Assembly (NCBI GenBank): GCA_948146395.1
Contig: OX411556.1
Location: 5,307,083 to 5,371,082, forward strand
DNA from: Fragum whitleyi
Taxonomy: Eukaryota; Mollusca; Bivalvia; Cardiida; Cardiidae
DNA: 64,000 bases
Reading direction: 5' to 3'
The notes beneath the pieces were generated by a model. It was given only the letters and a program-made list of their open reading frames with translations, searched no databases and was not told the origin of the DNA. Of the stretch, positions 21,701-33,241 are shown piece by piece (the first letter of the stretch is position 1; each line of letters opens with the position of its first letter). Both the position numbers and the translations under genes were made by a program.

Positions 21701-24700
21701 AACAATATTGTCATCGGCACAGTCTAACCAGAGTCTTCACTATGCGTTTTATAGATAAATAAGGTCCAAAAGTATATGTAGATCGTTAGGGAATCTTCTA
21801 ATTCACTAAGTAGCTGTCGAGGGTGTTAAATGTTTTCACCTCATGCACATGTCAAATTGTTAAAAATGCCACGCACAGGCTCATTTGATGTTTACTGTTC
21901 GAGACGATGACAGTAACCGAATCTTCTTCAATGTGATCGAGGTGTTTCGATCGACGGATTATGGGAAAAATCGGTCTGCATAGGAAGTTAGCAAATAAAA
22001 CTATTGGTAGGTTTTACGCGGTGAGCCATGAAATCATCTTTCTACTGTTAGATTATCATGCTATTTTTCGAATTAGATAAAACAAGTTAAAATAACGCAT
22101 TGAGAAAGGTTAAAATTCATTTGTTCGAATTAGATAAAACAAGTTAAAATAACGCATTGAGAAAGGTTAAAATTTACCTTTTAAAACACCGCTTTTGCTT
22201 GTCGTAAAACGTAACGTTCACTTTAACATGTACTTTCATAAGTGCAGTGAAGGGATCAGATTAAATTCCTAACATTTGCCTTTTTAAACATACCCAATTT
22301 ACCTATGGCAATAGACTCGGCGGCTATGTCAGTGCTCAGTTTTGAAAATACACCTATAAGAAATGCAACCATTTAACGCGTAAACCATACCAATCTTCAG
22401 TTAGAGAATAACAATTTTGATTTTAAACTCAGAAGTTTTATATATGACTATTTAAAAATTTCTATCGCAACAATACTATCCCATTTATCTCGTGTCTGAA
22501 CTCAACGGCTCAGTGCGAAACAGTTGTAAATGCCTGTATGTGTACGGGTTTTTACAACTGTTTTTTGCTCTGAACAATCAAACTTTATCACTAGGTTCAC
22601 GCTCTTTGTATTTTTCAGGACCCCTTGTATCCGCCCTGTGTAACAGATTCGGGTTTCGAGCCGTAACAATTGTCGGGTCACTACTCACTTGTTGTGGACT
22701 GGTGTTAAGCAGTTTTGCTACGAGCATCCAATTTCTCTATGTATCATACGGGGTCATTGCGGGTAATGAAATAACGTACAAAACAAAATGATCATTATAT
22801 TTGCCAAACACCCTTTCCTTCTTTAATTGTACCTAAAGACATTACAAATTGAGGAAATGTTTATCAAACAGCTTTCGACCAAATACTATCGGGATTTTTG
22901 ATGTACGTTTATGTCCTAAATCTGATTAGCCATGCTGAAGGATGCAATTTAGTCGACCGTTTTATTCCCAAATGTTAGTAAAAACAAGCAATGAATTATG
23001 CTGGAAATACTTTTTTTCTATTTACACTCACATGTTGTCTGATAACAAGCTAGAAGCTAGAAGCTCTATGAAAAGTGATTGTGTTTAAACTACATTATTT
23101 AATGAAAAATGAATAAACTAAGATTTGCATAATGTCAAAGGAAACGACTCTTCAAACGAGAACGTAGAGGAAGGTTACATTGAGTAACATTGTTTTTGGT
23201 ATAATATGTCATGTATGCTTTGTAATGTATGATGCCACTTATATTATATTTAGTTATCATTAAAGAACTGAATTGATTTGTATAATATCGATTTCAGGTT
23301 TTGGATACGGTATGGTGTATTCCCCTTCAATACTCGCTGTCACGCTTTATTTCGACAAGAAGCGGTCTCTGGCGACCGGCCTGGCACTCTGTGGTAACGG
23401 TCTGGGTGTATTTATCATGAGTCCCATCACAGAACTACTGTTGAAGGAATATACGTGGAGAGGGGCGTTCATTGTCCAGGGTGCTTTACTTCTAAACGGA
23501 ATCGCGTGCGGACTTGTGTTCCGTCCACTTATAACTAACGCCGAAAAAGAGACATCTAAGAATGATACAAACCTAGAAAGTATTTCCGATACAAAGCAAT
23601 ACTCAACACAAATTTATGGGATTAACAACTATGGTTTCCAAGACTTACAAATATCCGCACTTGAAACCGTGCACAATAAAGAAAGAAAATCTCAGTACAA
23701 TGAAAAAATAGGATCCTCTGAAAGACAAATTGACCAAAATGTACACATTGCCGAACCGAAAAGTAAAAACTCCGTTAAAGAAGTTGTTCTCAGCATTATC
23801 TACGAAACCTTCGATATATCTTTATTGAGGAATGTACCATTTTGTATATATACAATTTCTTCAGCTCTCTACAGCCTGGCATATTATGTTCCATTTGTCT
23901 ACATACCAGATGTGGCCAGACAAGCAGGTAAGTCGTAAACCTTCTAGGAGACAATGTATAATATTCAAGACAAAGATAATGTGGACGAGTACCTCTTTAT
24001 TCACAAATAGTGAGCTAATATGACAATTGGCAATCAGTTTCACCTTTTGCTTCGTGCAGTTTGTTCTGTGAACAACATAAGTGTTTAAACACTACGGGTA
24101 ACAATTTTGACCATTATTATTGAAAATTATTCAATATTTAGTCTAGTCATACAGTTAAACTCTATCGCACACAGAAAGATTATATAATAAAAAAGAAATT
24201 GGGAAAGTGGTCTTAATTGCAAATAATTATCAAATTTCTAACGGCGACGATTACAGCCAAATCTTTAAAAAATTGGCCAGAATGTATGTCTGTTAAAAAA
24301 TGAAAATCAAGATAAAAGAGCCTAAATGACGATTTCCAAAATAGCACTAATTGGTTAACATTTTTGGTCAAATCTTCAAATAAACTTGCGAGAATGGACC
24401 CAAGAATGGACAAGGGAAACACAGGGCAACAGACATTCATGACAATGCCGTTGTTTATCCACAAGGGTCCACAATTTTGACTGGACCTTCGTCAGTTGTT
24501 TGCCTGCTCACGAGATTGGTTTGAAGTGCTTAAGTCATTTAAATTATCGGTGCGCGATTTAGGGCTCTCTTGAGTAAACATAGATTAAATCAGATGATAC
24601 ATGAAACTACTATTCGACATACTTTGAATAACATAAAAACACATTCGTTGGTATGATATTTACACTATGTGGACAGGTCCTATTAGATAGAGTCGCCATT

Positions 24701-26773
24701 ATCAGTATCTAGAGTTTCTTTAAAGATTTAACCCAATCACCCTGTTGTGTCTGCTGAGGGTCGATCTTTCTGGTCCAGACTAGGTAAATATCAGCTTGTC
24801 TCAAATAAAATCGAGTAACAAATTTTTTTTTATCACAGAAACAATAGGTTTGTGCGTTTAAAAAACAGTTTTCGAAATGCTCAGATGGTAGAAATATCGC
24901 GAAAGTATTCGCGATGACGTCATTTAGAATGTTATCCGCCACCTGTGTAGGAGAAATATTTTCATGCAATGAAGCATGCGTTGACCTGATATCAACTGCA
25001 TGAGAACATGACATGAAATCAGAGAGTCTATTTTTAGAAACAGTTTGCATACACATTCACTTTGACCATTAAAGATTTATTATAATAAAGAGCTTAAATA
25101 AATGATTGCATGATAAATAGAATAACATGTTAGTCTCTTAAAATATAAATGTTATCTGGTCTCGACTGCGAGAAATTATCGTGACTCAGAAAAGCCTCGT
25201 CATGATAAATTCATCCAACCTCGGCAGAAAACATAGATGTTTCAGGACTCTAACATTTTATTCTCTATGTCGCATTTGGTTGTACGTTTTAGGAGGCAAT
25301 AGTAACTATGTAAGAAATAATTGATTATATCAAAACATTTTTATTTCATTATATCAATCATTATATCATTCTTTTCAGGAATTGATCCAGTTCAAGGGGC
25401 GTGGCTACTTTCTTCGATAGGCGTGGCTAACATCGTAAGCCGTGTATTGTTCGGTTTATGGATAGACCGCCCACAAGTCAACAGAGTTTTCTTCTATAGT
25501 GTGTCCGTCATCTTGGCTGGTATGGCTATAGCTGCCACACCACTACTGGGCTCCTTTGAAATATTACTGTCTATCTGTATAGCTTTTGGTCTTTCTACGG
25601 GTATTTATTTTACTTGTTATGTATAATATATGATTTCATTTGTATCTTCAAGTCTTTACATTAAATCAAGCAAAGCCAAATCGGTATTTGAATTAATTTA
25701 GGGAAAAGGCCATCAAGCCGGAATCATTTGGGATATATCTGTGTTTATCCTTTGAATACCATTTGTACAAAGCCTTTATAGAAATTTATATTTAGATGTT
25801 ATAACCATGATTTCGATCAGGTCAATATCTTTTTTAAAACATTTTATTCCATCAAGGGCGCGCTATCAACATTTAAGAAGTTTCATTTTTAATACCTGCA
25901 TTTCGTATGTAATAATATTTCGAGGTGTCACAGTCCACTAGTACAGCTGTTGGACTTTCTTCATGCATTTTAACAATTGGTGTATAATTAACTTTTGGAA
26001 ATCATCGTGGCGTCAGTTTGCTGATTTATGCCTACTTCAAAATTCTTTTAACAAGCTACTTCTACTTTATTTGATTGCAAGAATCTTTACACAATGCATT
26101 GCTTAAGGATATCTTTAACCGTCTTACAAGAAGTCACCAGCTCCTAAAAATGGAAAAGTCATTTTTTTTATAATTGTTTAAAAGTATGTAATTGTACCAG
26201 TTGACATTTTTCGTTTGAAGGTGTGTCTGTGATCTTGATGTCCGTGTTAGTCGTTGATATTTTGGGTGCCAAAGACACAACACAGGGATTTGGAATACTT
26301 AGCTTGTTCTCAGGGATAGCTTCCATCGTGGGATCACCTTTTGCAGGTATGTTGGTTACAGTTAGCTACATCGTGAAACTGACATTCATCTTAATCAAAA
26401 CCATTCTCAATCGCTCATTCAGCGCTACAATCATTCATTACAAACACATACTCAAAGCATTCAAAAGCGCTCCAAACTCACTGAATAAGATAGAATCAAC
26501 ATTGTCATTCAAAATATATTCAGTTAGAAAAAAAATCACTGATATAATTGAAATTGAAAGCGTATGATAGGTTCTTGAAGAAATAGGAAGTCATTTATTT
26601 AAATAAAAAAAACCTCCATTTTTTTCAATATTACATTTTTTTCTGTTTAAGGTTGGTTGTTCGATATAACTGGGACGTTCGACTTATCTTTCTACGTGTG
26701 TGGAACTATTGTTGCATTCAGCGGAGTCATGTTATTTGTATTTCCATGTTTAAAATACAAGCAGCCTGCTTGA
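18586..26773 (+). CDS. Gene B: SLC16/MCT-like monocarboxylate transporter (7 coding exons)
   Basis: Joined exons 18586-18702, 20808-21075, 22619-22762, 23298-23927, 25379-25600, 26221-26346 and 26652-26773 give an open frame of 543 codons including TGA (about 542 aa). It carries the SLC16 signature APDGGWGWVV before TM1 and YFDKKRSLATGLALCGNGLG at TM4/5. It should be a 12-TM plasma-membrane transporter for a small organic acid; the substrate is unknown. The TM6-TM7 loop is the shortest of the three and has no Cys. TM8 reads IGVANIVSR (Asn/Arg rather than Asp/Arg). It has a longer N-terminus than A, from a separate 39-codon first exon. A CAGGGG-TIR transposon fills most of intron 1. B is closer to C than to A: exon 3 matches C at 38 of 49 residues and exon 6 at 32 of 43. 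Confidence 0.9.
18955..20604 (+). mobile_element. R8 CAGGGG-TIR transposon in intron 1 of gene B
   Basis: Starts CAGGGGCCTCTTTCAAGAAA and ends TCTTGAAAGAGGCCCCTG. It fills about 1.65 kb of the 2.1-kb intron 1. A CAA-rich microsatellite lies near 19607. No protein domain was recognised in it. Confidence 0.75.
19606..19662. repeat. CAA/CAT-rich microsatellite (inside R8, intron 1 of gene B)
   Basis: aacaacaacagcagcaacaa and following caa/cat triplets. Confidence 0.85.
20808..21075 (+). CDS. Gene B exon 2 (N-terminus, TM1)
   Basis: Acceptor attatttcag ends at 20807 and donor gtaaat starts at 21076. It encodes a Lys/Glu/Asn-rich stretch, then PDGGWGWVVCFAAF and TM1, and ends in phase 1. An ATG at 20739 is in frame but lies upstream of the acceptor tract and is probably intronic. 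Confidence 0.9.
21449..21886. mobile_element. R5 element with internal insertion (intron 2 of gene B)
   Basis: Starts ATTTGAGCCTGTGCGTGAC and ends CACGCACAGGCTCATTT. About 200 bp of unrelated sequence (with gcagaattccatatttagtt, also seen near 63500) sits in the middle. Confidence 0.7.
22067..22174 (+). repeat. Exact tandem duplication, 51 bp, 57-bp period (intron 2 of gene B)
   Basis: ttcgaattagataaaacaag...gaaaggttaaaatt at 22067-22117 and 22124-22174, identical. Confidence 0.9.
22619..22762 (+). CDS. Gene B exon 3 (end of TM2, TM3)
   Basis: Acceptor tttttcag ends at 22618 and donor gtaatg starts at 22763; 144 nt, phase 1-1. It encodes GPLVSALCNRFGFRAVTIVG and TM3. Confidence 0.92.
23298..23927 (+). 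CDS. Gene B exon 4 (TM4-TM6, loop, TM7)
   Basis: Acceptor gatttcag ends at 23297 and donor gtaagt starts at 23928; 630 nt, phase 1-1. It has the motif YFDKKRSLATG, TM5-TM6, a charged loop rich in Lys, Glu, Asn and Ser, then TM7 (YYVPFVYIPDVARQAG). Confidence 0.92.
25379..25600 (+). CDS. Gene B exon 5 (TM8-TM9)
   Basis: Acceptor cttttcag ends at 25378; 222 nt. The donor is the weaker gtattt at 25601. TM8 reads SSIGVANIVSR; TM9 follows the DRPQVNR loop. Confidence 0.92.
26221..26346 (+). CDS. Gene B exon 6 (TM10-TM11)
   Basis: Acceptor cgtttgaag ends at 26220 and donor gtatgt starts at 26347; 126 nt. It encodes SVLVVDILGAKDTTQGFGI and GSPFAG. An M1 MITE begins 10 nt into the following intron. 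Confidence 0.92.
26357..26610. mobile_element. M1 MITE (intron 6 of gene B, 10 nt from the donor)
   Basis: It starts TACAGTTAGCTACATCGTGA and continues with the reverse-orientation subterminal sequence. The right end is decayed. It accounts for most of a 305-nt intron. Confidence 0.65.
26652..26773 (+). CDS. Gene B exon 7 (TM12, stop)
   Basis: Acceptor ctgtttaag ends at 26651. It encodes GWLFDITGTFDLSFYVCGT and the last membrane segment, then YKQPA and TGA at 26771-26773. Confidence 0.92.
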
Positions 26774-26786
26774 ATATCTATTTATT

Positions 26787-26792
26787 ATTAAA
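26787..26792 (+). promoter_or_regulatory. Polyadenylation signal ATTAAA, gene B
   Basis: ATTAAA lies 14 nt after the stop of gene B, a common variant signal. Use is inferred. Confidence 0.4.
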
Positions 26793-27221
26793 GTTATATA
26801 CATAGACTCTTTATCTATTTGGATTTTTTCTCACAAATTTTTCGCTTAGAAGTTTGTGATCTTTGAAGAAGCTGATCTTATACATTATAACTCTTCAAAA
26901 CACTCGTCAGTCAGTCAGTCGTTGGTGCTCATTCAAAACATACATTTTATAAGGTAGAGGACCCGTAATAGCTTCGCAACATTTCGAAACTCATGATCTT
27001 TCATAATGTTGACGGACGTTTCCTAATGATTTTCATTAGGAAACTTCAGTTAACACTGTTTAAGTTCATTACTTCCGAAACGTTGCAGAACTATTACGGA
27101 ACCACTACCTTAAAGGAGTATGTTCCAAAAGTTCTTGCAATGACTAGTTGCCCGCGGTATTGCCGAACACGGAAATTCGAGTTCTCACATCTTACCTACC
27201 CTTTAACTTATTTCTTTAATA

Positions 27222-27826
27222 CTTTTTGGTGGATTATTGAGAAATAACGACAGATTATCATTTGATAAACACACCAGCCCAGCCAGGGAAATTATCAAAT
27301 ATTTATACCCCGCTTTAGTTCATTTCACTCTATCTGACGTTATGTTAGCGGAGCCGAATAAGTGACGTCATTATGAACGTTGTGTAGCAGTCACGAGCAA
27401 AATGACGCGCTTTAAGAATTTCTGTTCTTAAATTTGAGCCTGTGCGTGATATTTCCAACCATTTCCAATATGCGCAAAGCAAAGACTCTGACCAGCCTGT
27501 GCAGCCGCACAGTCTGACCAGAGTCTTTACTTTGCGTTTAATAGATGGATAAGGTCTCAAAGTATCTGTAGACCATCAGGTAAATTTATATTTACAGTAT
27601 GTGGCTGTCTACGCTACTCAATGTTTGCACCTCACGATATTTTAGATTGTTGGAAATGTGGCGCACCGGCTCATTTCACGTTTGTCTCATTTTGCATTAA
27701 GGAAATAGAAGAATCGTTTGTTTTTCGAAATAGATTGATTGATAACAACAAAAGCCTTTTTTCACTCGTGGCTTCGCCACTCAAGAAATAATAGCTTTTG
27801 ATGTTCACTCAATGAAATATTAATCG
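27222..27826. mobile_element. R6 repeat interrupted by R5
   Basis: tttggtggattattgagaaataacg to gttcactcaatgaaatatt, with R5 at 27432-27676. The hairpin cactcgtggcttcgccactc is kept. Confidence 0.7.
27432..27676. mobile_element. R5 element nested in R6
   Basis: Starts ATTTGAGCCTGTGCGTGAT and ends GCGCACCGGCTCATTT. The central hairpin is AAAGACTCTGACCAGCCTGTG / CACAGTCTGACCAGAGTCTTT. It interrupts R6 at an AAATTT/CAC site that is intact in the 7746-8140 copy. Confidence 0.8.
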
Positions 27827-28300
27827 GTCTTACACTGAAACAAACAACTTCAAGATCTCTCTTATCTATGAAAAACATTAGTTTCTACAATGGACATGAA
27901 CATTAAAGATTAAATAAATTCTCGTCAGCTTTGAAGTGAATTTAATGGGCAATTGATTGATAACCAGTTTATTTATCTATATTGGCAATTGCCAGCGGGC
28001 TATAAAGATTCTTGACTACAGACTTATGAAACTGTTACTCAAATTTTGGTCGCTTGAAATAGGATATGTTTGTGACTTGTCCTGCACGTAGAGACGCTCT
28101 GGGAATTTGGGAAACCGTTTTAGAAATATGTGTATTTGAGAAAAAGAAAAATCTAATAATAAGCACGCATTGGGCAGGAAAGTTGAAACATCATTGAACA
28201 TGATTATATGAGAAGGCAGACTGATAATTTTTGATTCGGGCAACTAGTCAGGGCAAAATATTCATCCAAGTCTGCATCGATATCGCAGTATGAGCAGGCT

Positions 28301-28738
28301 CAAAGTTTAAAACATCGTGAAATTGACAATGGGAATTATTTTGGAATTATTTATTAATGAAATTGAATGAGTGTGTGGAGCGAGTTTTGAGTGAAATTAA
28401 AGGGAGGTAATCCATATCGCTAATTTTGTTCAAGATGAAGAAAATTAGCGATATTTGTTACCTCCCTTTAATAAAATATACGTACTTTCCTCTTTATGCG
28501 TCTGAGTGGACCAACCAGACTCATTAAAAGCCACACCAGCAAATAAAATCATAGAATTATTTGATCGATTTGAATTATATATTTGTCATATTGAACGATT
28601 TCTTCGGGTGATTTCGGAGCGTTTTTTGGTCGATTTTGAGTGAGTGTTTAGAATGAATGAATGAATGGAGCGATGAGTGAATGATTTAAAATGATTTTGA
28701 TCGGAATGAGCGGCAATTTCACGGTGTTTTTAACTGTA
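28301..28738. mobile_element. M1 MITE, long copy
   Basis: Left TIR AACATCGTGAAATTGACAA and right TIR CAATTTCACGGTG..TAACTGTA. It carries the best internal hairpin: GGGAGGTAAT then ATATCGCTAATTTT on the left arm, mirrored by AAAATTAGCGATAT then TTACCTCCC on the right. Confidence 0.8.
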
Positions 28739-29102
28739 GCTCTCGAATGTTCCGACTGTATACCTCGAGATTAATGCGGACGTAGCCATGAAGCGCGCCA
28801 GATCACATGTGGGTTTTATGACGTCACAATCAAAAAGACCAACGAAAGATTAAAACTAGGCATATGATCATTTGATTACAAAATGCAGTCTTCTACATTA
28901 AACGTTTAATTTTCTTGAAGCGTATAGACCAAGTTACCACTAGATGCCGTATAACCTAAAAAGGGACCGCAAATTACTACACTTACTTCCGAGTTACTTT
29001 CCAATATTTACGGAAAGTCCGAGGTATGGCCGAATGTGGAAGTATCTACAGTACATAAGATTATATTCGCAAGAGTTTAATTTTCGCAATTATTTGAAAT
29101 AT

Positions 29103-29650
29103 GATTGCGCTGAATGAAATTGACTAAGTGAATGATTTTGGATTGGAACTGAATGTGTGAAAGGAGTGGGTTTCGAATGAAATATAAGGGAGGTAATACA
29201 TAGTCTCTAATTTATCCTTGTTGGAAGAAAATAGTGACATTGTTTTAACTCCTTTAATTGATCTTTGTACTTTTCTGCTTGTGTGTCTTCACCGACCAAT
29301 CAAATGCTTTGAATCTAACACCATCCAATAAAATCTTGGAAAAACCTGTCCTGTGATCAGGGTGTTAAGCGAGCGATTTGAGATGACACCCCGCTTTGCA
29401 CGCGCACATACGTGCAAAGCGAGGTAATATTTCGAAAACGCTTCGCTAACGCTTTCATATTGAACGCAGGGCTGTTCGTTTTGAATGAAATAGTGCTCGT
29501 TTTGAACATTTTCGAAGTTTTTTTTTTTCATCGATTTCGGGGCAATTGTGGGTTTTAAAGATAAGGAGTGTTTTGCATGCATTGAATAGAGTGTCTAGCG
29601 GGATATTTAGAATGATTCTGACTAAGGTGATTGTCAACTTCGCAATTTTA
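29103..29650. mobile_element. M1 MITE split by an R2 hairpin element
   Basis: M1 sequence (gaatgaaattgac, agggaggtaat, accgaccaatcaaatgc) runs to about 29354, then an R2 hairpin at 29355-29474 interrupts it. M1 resumes and ends near 29650 (gattgtcaacttcgcaatttt). Confidence 0.6.
29355..29474. repeat. R2 hairpin repeat inside M1
   Basis: Centre ACCCCGCTTTGCACGCGC / GTGCAAAGCGAGGT; right end TTGAACGCAGGGCTG. Confidence 0.65.
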
Positions 29651-29739
29651 CGGTATTGAAAGCGCAAAATAAAAAATATCGCTATTTCTTTTATTATTTT
29701 ATATGATAATAGATTAAAAAACAAAGATTATATCTTGTT

Positions 29740-29983
29740 TGTGACCCATCACGCGAAAAAGGGACCATCTGGGAACTTCGTAAAATATATATGTTAAAAT
29801 GAGATTTGTTCTAGAACAAGCCAACTAGTGGTCGTATTTCAAAAATTAGTTCATAGGAAGGTTGATTGATTATTCTAGATTCAGAAAATTAGTAAAGTGC
29901 TAGAAGTTTCGATCTGCGCAGTCAGACAAGGGTCGCCACGTTACGCACTTCCCAGATGGTCCCTTTTTGCGTGACGGGTCACA
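29740..29983. mobile_element. R3 inverted-repeat element, complete
   Basis: It starts TGTGACCCATCACGCGAAAA and ends TTTTTGCGTGACGGGTCACA, a long TIR that extends inward (GGGACCATCTGGGAA / TTCCCAGATGGTCCC). Non-coding. Confidence 0.8.
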
Positions 29984-30017
29984 ATTATATTAATGTGCCG
30001 GTGATAGAGGGTCGTAA

Positions 30018-30455
30018 ATTGATAACATCGTGAAATTGACAATCATTTTGAAACTCACGTTCAGCGCTCCAATCATTCATTCTAAACACTTACTTAAACC
30101 ATTAAAATATGATCTAAAATCGTCTAAAATACTTCAAAATTGTTCTGAACGACACCTCTTTTATTCAAATCTAACAATTCATTTGACTATTTTATTGGCT
30201 GGCGTGAATTATTCAGCAGGCTGATTTGACCGTTAAGACACAAAAAAGGGTAAGCATGTAGACTTTTTTATGGGAAGTGGGGTATAAGAAACCGATATTT
30301 TTTTCCAATTGGGACAAATAATTGATAAACAACTGTACATTAGTATTAAAAACCTGAAATTTCATTCAAAACTCGCTCCACATACTGATTCAATCTCATT
30401 TCTCATTCAATCCAAAATCATTCATCTTGTCAATTTCACTATATGGTCAACTGTA
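30018..30455. mobile_element. M1 MITE (first of a back-to-back pair)
   Basis: Reverse orientation. Left end GATAACATCGTGAAATTGAC; right end TCAATTTCACTATATGGTCAACTGTA. The next M1 copy begins immediately. Confidence 0.75.
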
Positions 30456-30914
30456 ATAACATTGTGAAATTGACAACATGAATGATTTTTGAATGATTTC
30501 AGAATTAAATCGAATGGGTCTGTGGAACGAATTTTGTGTGAAATTGAAGGGAGATAATCCAATGTCGATAATTATGTTCAAAATGAAGAAAAATATCGAT
30601 ATACATATATTATCTCCCTTTAATAGAAATGCCTACTGGTTCTATGAATAGCTTTCTATGTCCCGAAACTATTATAATACGCTTACAAATATAAAAAAAA
30701 ATGTCAGTGAATTCGTCAGTGAAATCGTGGATTTAACTACCGAATTTTATTTTGGACGTATACATAGTTGTTGATATTATAATTTTAAGTGATTTCGGAG
30801 CCGTTTTTTTTATAAATTGGGTGAGTGTTTGAAAGGAATAAATGGAGCGCTGATTTAGTAACTAAGAATGTTTTTGATCGGAATGACAGTCAATTTCACG
30901 ATGTTCTTAACTTT
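30453..30914. mobile_element. M1 MITE (second of a back-to-back pair)
   Basis: Forward orientation. It starts TAATAACATTGTGAAATTGAC and ends CAATTTCACGATGTTCTTAAC. The internal stem is GGGAGATAAT with ATTATCTCCC. Confidence 0.75.
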
Positions 30915-31240
30915 ACGACATTTTTATACTTAGGCGTGGTTAAATGAAACTCTTGCGTATTGACGAACTAGCTAATATATGTATCTCTATCGGACCGAAA
31001 GTAGCGACACGAAACTAATCTAATTCTTTTACATGTATTAAATCTTGCATGGATACATAGCTATGGACCGTCAAGTTAAAAAACAAAACACAGGAAGTGA
31101 AAAGAAAGTATCAACGCTCATTGAACGTATCTCTCCTTACTGATTTTTTTCTTTTTCAGAAGGATCGCCCTGTCCTCTCGTTTTCTCTTTCCCTATTGAA
31201 AGCCAAAATTTAATAACAGGCATAAGACCAAGGCAAACGT

Positions 31241-31523
31241 CCATAGGCGTAACCAGGATCTTGCAATTTATTCGCACTCAGAAAACGACCGGCATAAAAA
31301 TAGATAGGATAAAGGCGATAAGTGGACTACGACAAAAGATGAATGTCCTGCGTTCGTTCCCTTATCTATGATTTGATCGTTGGTGAATGATCAAAACATC
31401 GTAACTACAGCTTGAATAAGCTGTAGATTCGATGATATGATCATTGATCAACGACACTTTTTGAAAGAGTTTTTATTTCTTTTACGCATCTGCGTAATGT
31501 GCGTAATAGTAGTTACGCCCTTG
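31241..31523. mobile_element. R4 TIR element with long internal hairpin
   Basis: It starts CCATAGGCGTAACC and ends AGTTACGCCCTTG, giving short TIRs, with AACGT on both flanks as a likely target duplication. The interior hairpin has ~35-bp arms either side of GAAT: GTTGGTGAATGATCA..CTACAGCTT against its complement. Confidence 0.75.
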
Positions 31524-31689
31524 AACGTTTGTCAAGCCAAACCGAACAATGTTTTCTAAAGAAAACACCACCGCTTACGGTCATCAACAACGACACCTGT
31601 GCGTTGTAAAAAGATTTACTCGTTGTTCCAAAACAACCAAGCTGGAATTATTTCTTTCTTTCTTTTTCTCTACCAATTTTTGGGACTCG

Positions 31690-31935
31690 TCTTTGCCTTC
31701 ATGTGAACAGGTGACTCACTGTCAAGGCCCTGAGGTTCAAACCGTAACAAGGGAACACATCCTTTCCCAGAAAATCGCTGGATAATCGTATTCATATGTG
31801 GGAGAGTTGCTGGAGGCTAGGAAGGGATATTTATCATGATAGTGCTGGTGCACCAGAATTTCATTTTTAGACTCTCCAGCGGGCGCGATGTGACTGAAAA
31901 ATTGCTAAAAGCGGTGTAAAACAACACACAAACAA
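31690..31935 (+). mobile_element. tRNA-derived SINE, diverged head
   Basis: B-box-like GAGGTTCAAACC, body gttgctggaggctaggaag and ctccagcgggcgcgatgtga, 3' end AAGCGGTGTAAAACA and an acaaacaaac tail. Confidence 0.65.
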
Positions 31936-31965
31936 ACATATTATTTCAACAGGTGGTTTGATATC

Positions 31966-33125
31966 TACAGTCAACTCTCGTTACAACGACCACGTTTGTT
32001 CCCGATAGAAATGTCGTTATAACGAAAATGTCGGTGTATTGAAAATCACCCATTTAAGTAGAAAGTTGATGCCACTTATGTACAATATACACCGTACAAC
32101 AAATTGTATACTCATATTTTACCGTTGAATATCAATGAAATAACTCTTCAAGGCTTAAAACTGAATATCGAAACTTGTTAATAATATCACTTTTTTAAAG
32201 AAATCTTTGATAGATTTCTGTCCTTGATTGTTCTCTACAGAATAATATTTTCCATGCACTCTATAGGTACTCATCGCGTTATTTGTTTCTCTGCTGTTTA
32301 AAATAGATTATGACAGTTTTGAAACATGAGTTAGCTTAAAATCGAGAGACAGTAGAATAACCAGTTTTGATTTTTGTGAATTAATTATTGAATCTTATTG
32401 CTTCAATTTATCACTGATTGTCGATCAAGCTACCTTGGTAGTCACCTCACTTGAAAAATAATTCGATAACTGATCCTGTATTATTTTCAAATGTGCATAT
32501 TTGTATTCTTATTTCGTCTGTTATTGATCAAACGAGAGTTGGGTTCGACGTCTCTTTGCTGGTGGCTCAGACGGTTTTTTTTTTTTTTTCAAAATAGATC
32601 AACGTAAAATGTACGACCAAGATGTTTGCCTGACAATCAAAGTAAAATGACGACTTGCTATTTTCGCAAAGAAAAAAAAAACAACTAAAATGAGTCAAAT
32701 TGTACTCGTCGAGGCGTATACCTTTTTTGTAACAAATTACGACAATATCACCCTCAACCTACCAAAGATTAACAGACGGTACTATTGTGTTCTGGGTGGT
32801 TTAATCGTCGACAATCGCCGAAGGGGAAAACCTGTATTCGCACCTTAGCATAATTTAGTATACACGCGTACATTATTGATTAACACATTACCACGAGGTG
32901 CTAAAAATAGCCGCTAGGAATTTTCCAGGTAAGTGTCGATGTATTGAATAACAACTTATAGGGATTTTGCACTTTCGTTCCCTAATATTTTGTGTCGATG
33001 TCGGAAAACGAGAATTCCGTTGTAACGGGAGAAAAATAAACTGTGCAAATCCGTTCCCAACAAATAAGTGTCGGTATACGAAAATGTCGATGTAACGGAT
33101 GTCGATCAAACGGGAGTTGACTGTA
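31966..33125. mobile_element. R10 pogo/Tc1-like non-autonomous element
   Basis: TIRs CAGTCAACTCTCGTTACAACG (left) and CAGTCAACTCCCGTTTGATCG (right, complement), with TA on both flanks (31966-31967 and 33124-33125). Inner tracts repeat gtcgttataacg / gtcggtatacg motifs, as in pogo/Tigger subterminal repeats. There is no transposase. Confidence 0.7.
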
Positions 33126-33130
33126 TATTG
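33054..33130 (+). repeat. 77-bp exact direct repeat, copy 1 (right end of R10)
   Basis: From TTCCCAACAAATAAGTGTCG to GACTGTATATTG. Identical base for base to 34268-34344. It includes the right TIR of R10 and flanking TATATTG. Confidence 0.9.
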
Positions 33131-33241
33131 TTAAATGGGGACGATTATATCATTGTTTAAAGTCGTGTCATTGAATATTTGTTTGCATTTTACATGTAAT
33201 TGCGCTGAATGTTCGGTATGTCTGATTTTTATTTAGACTAT

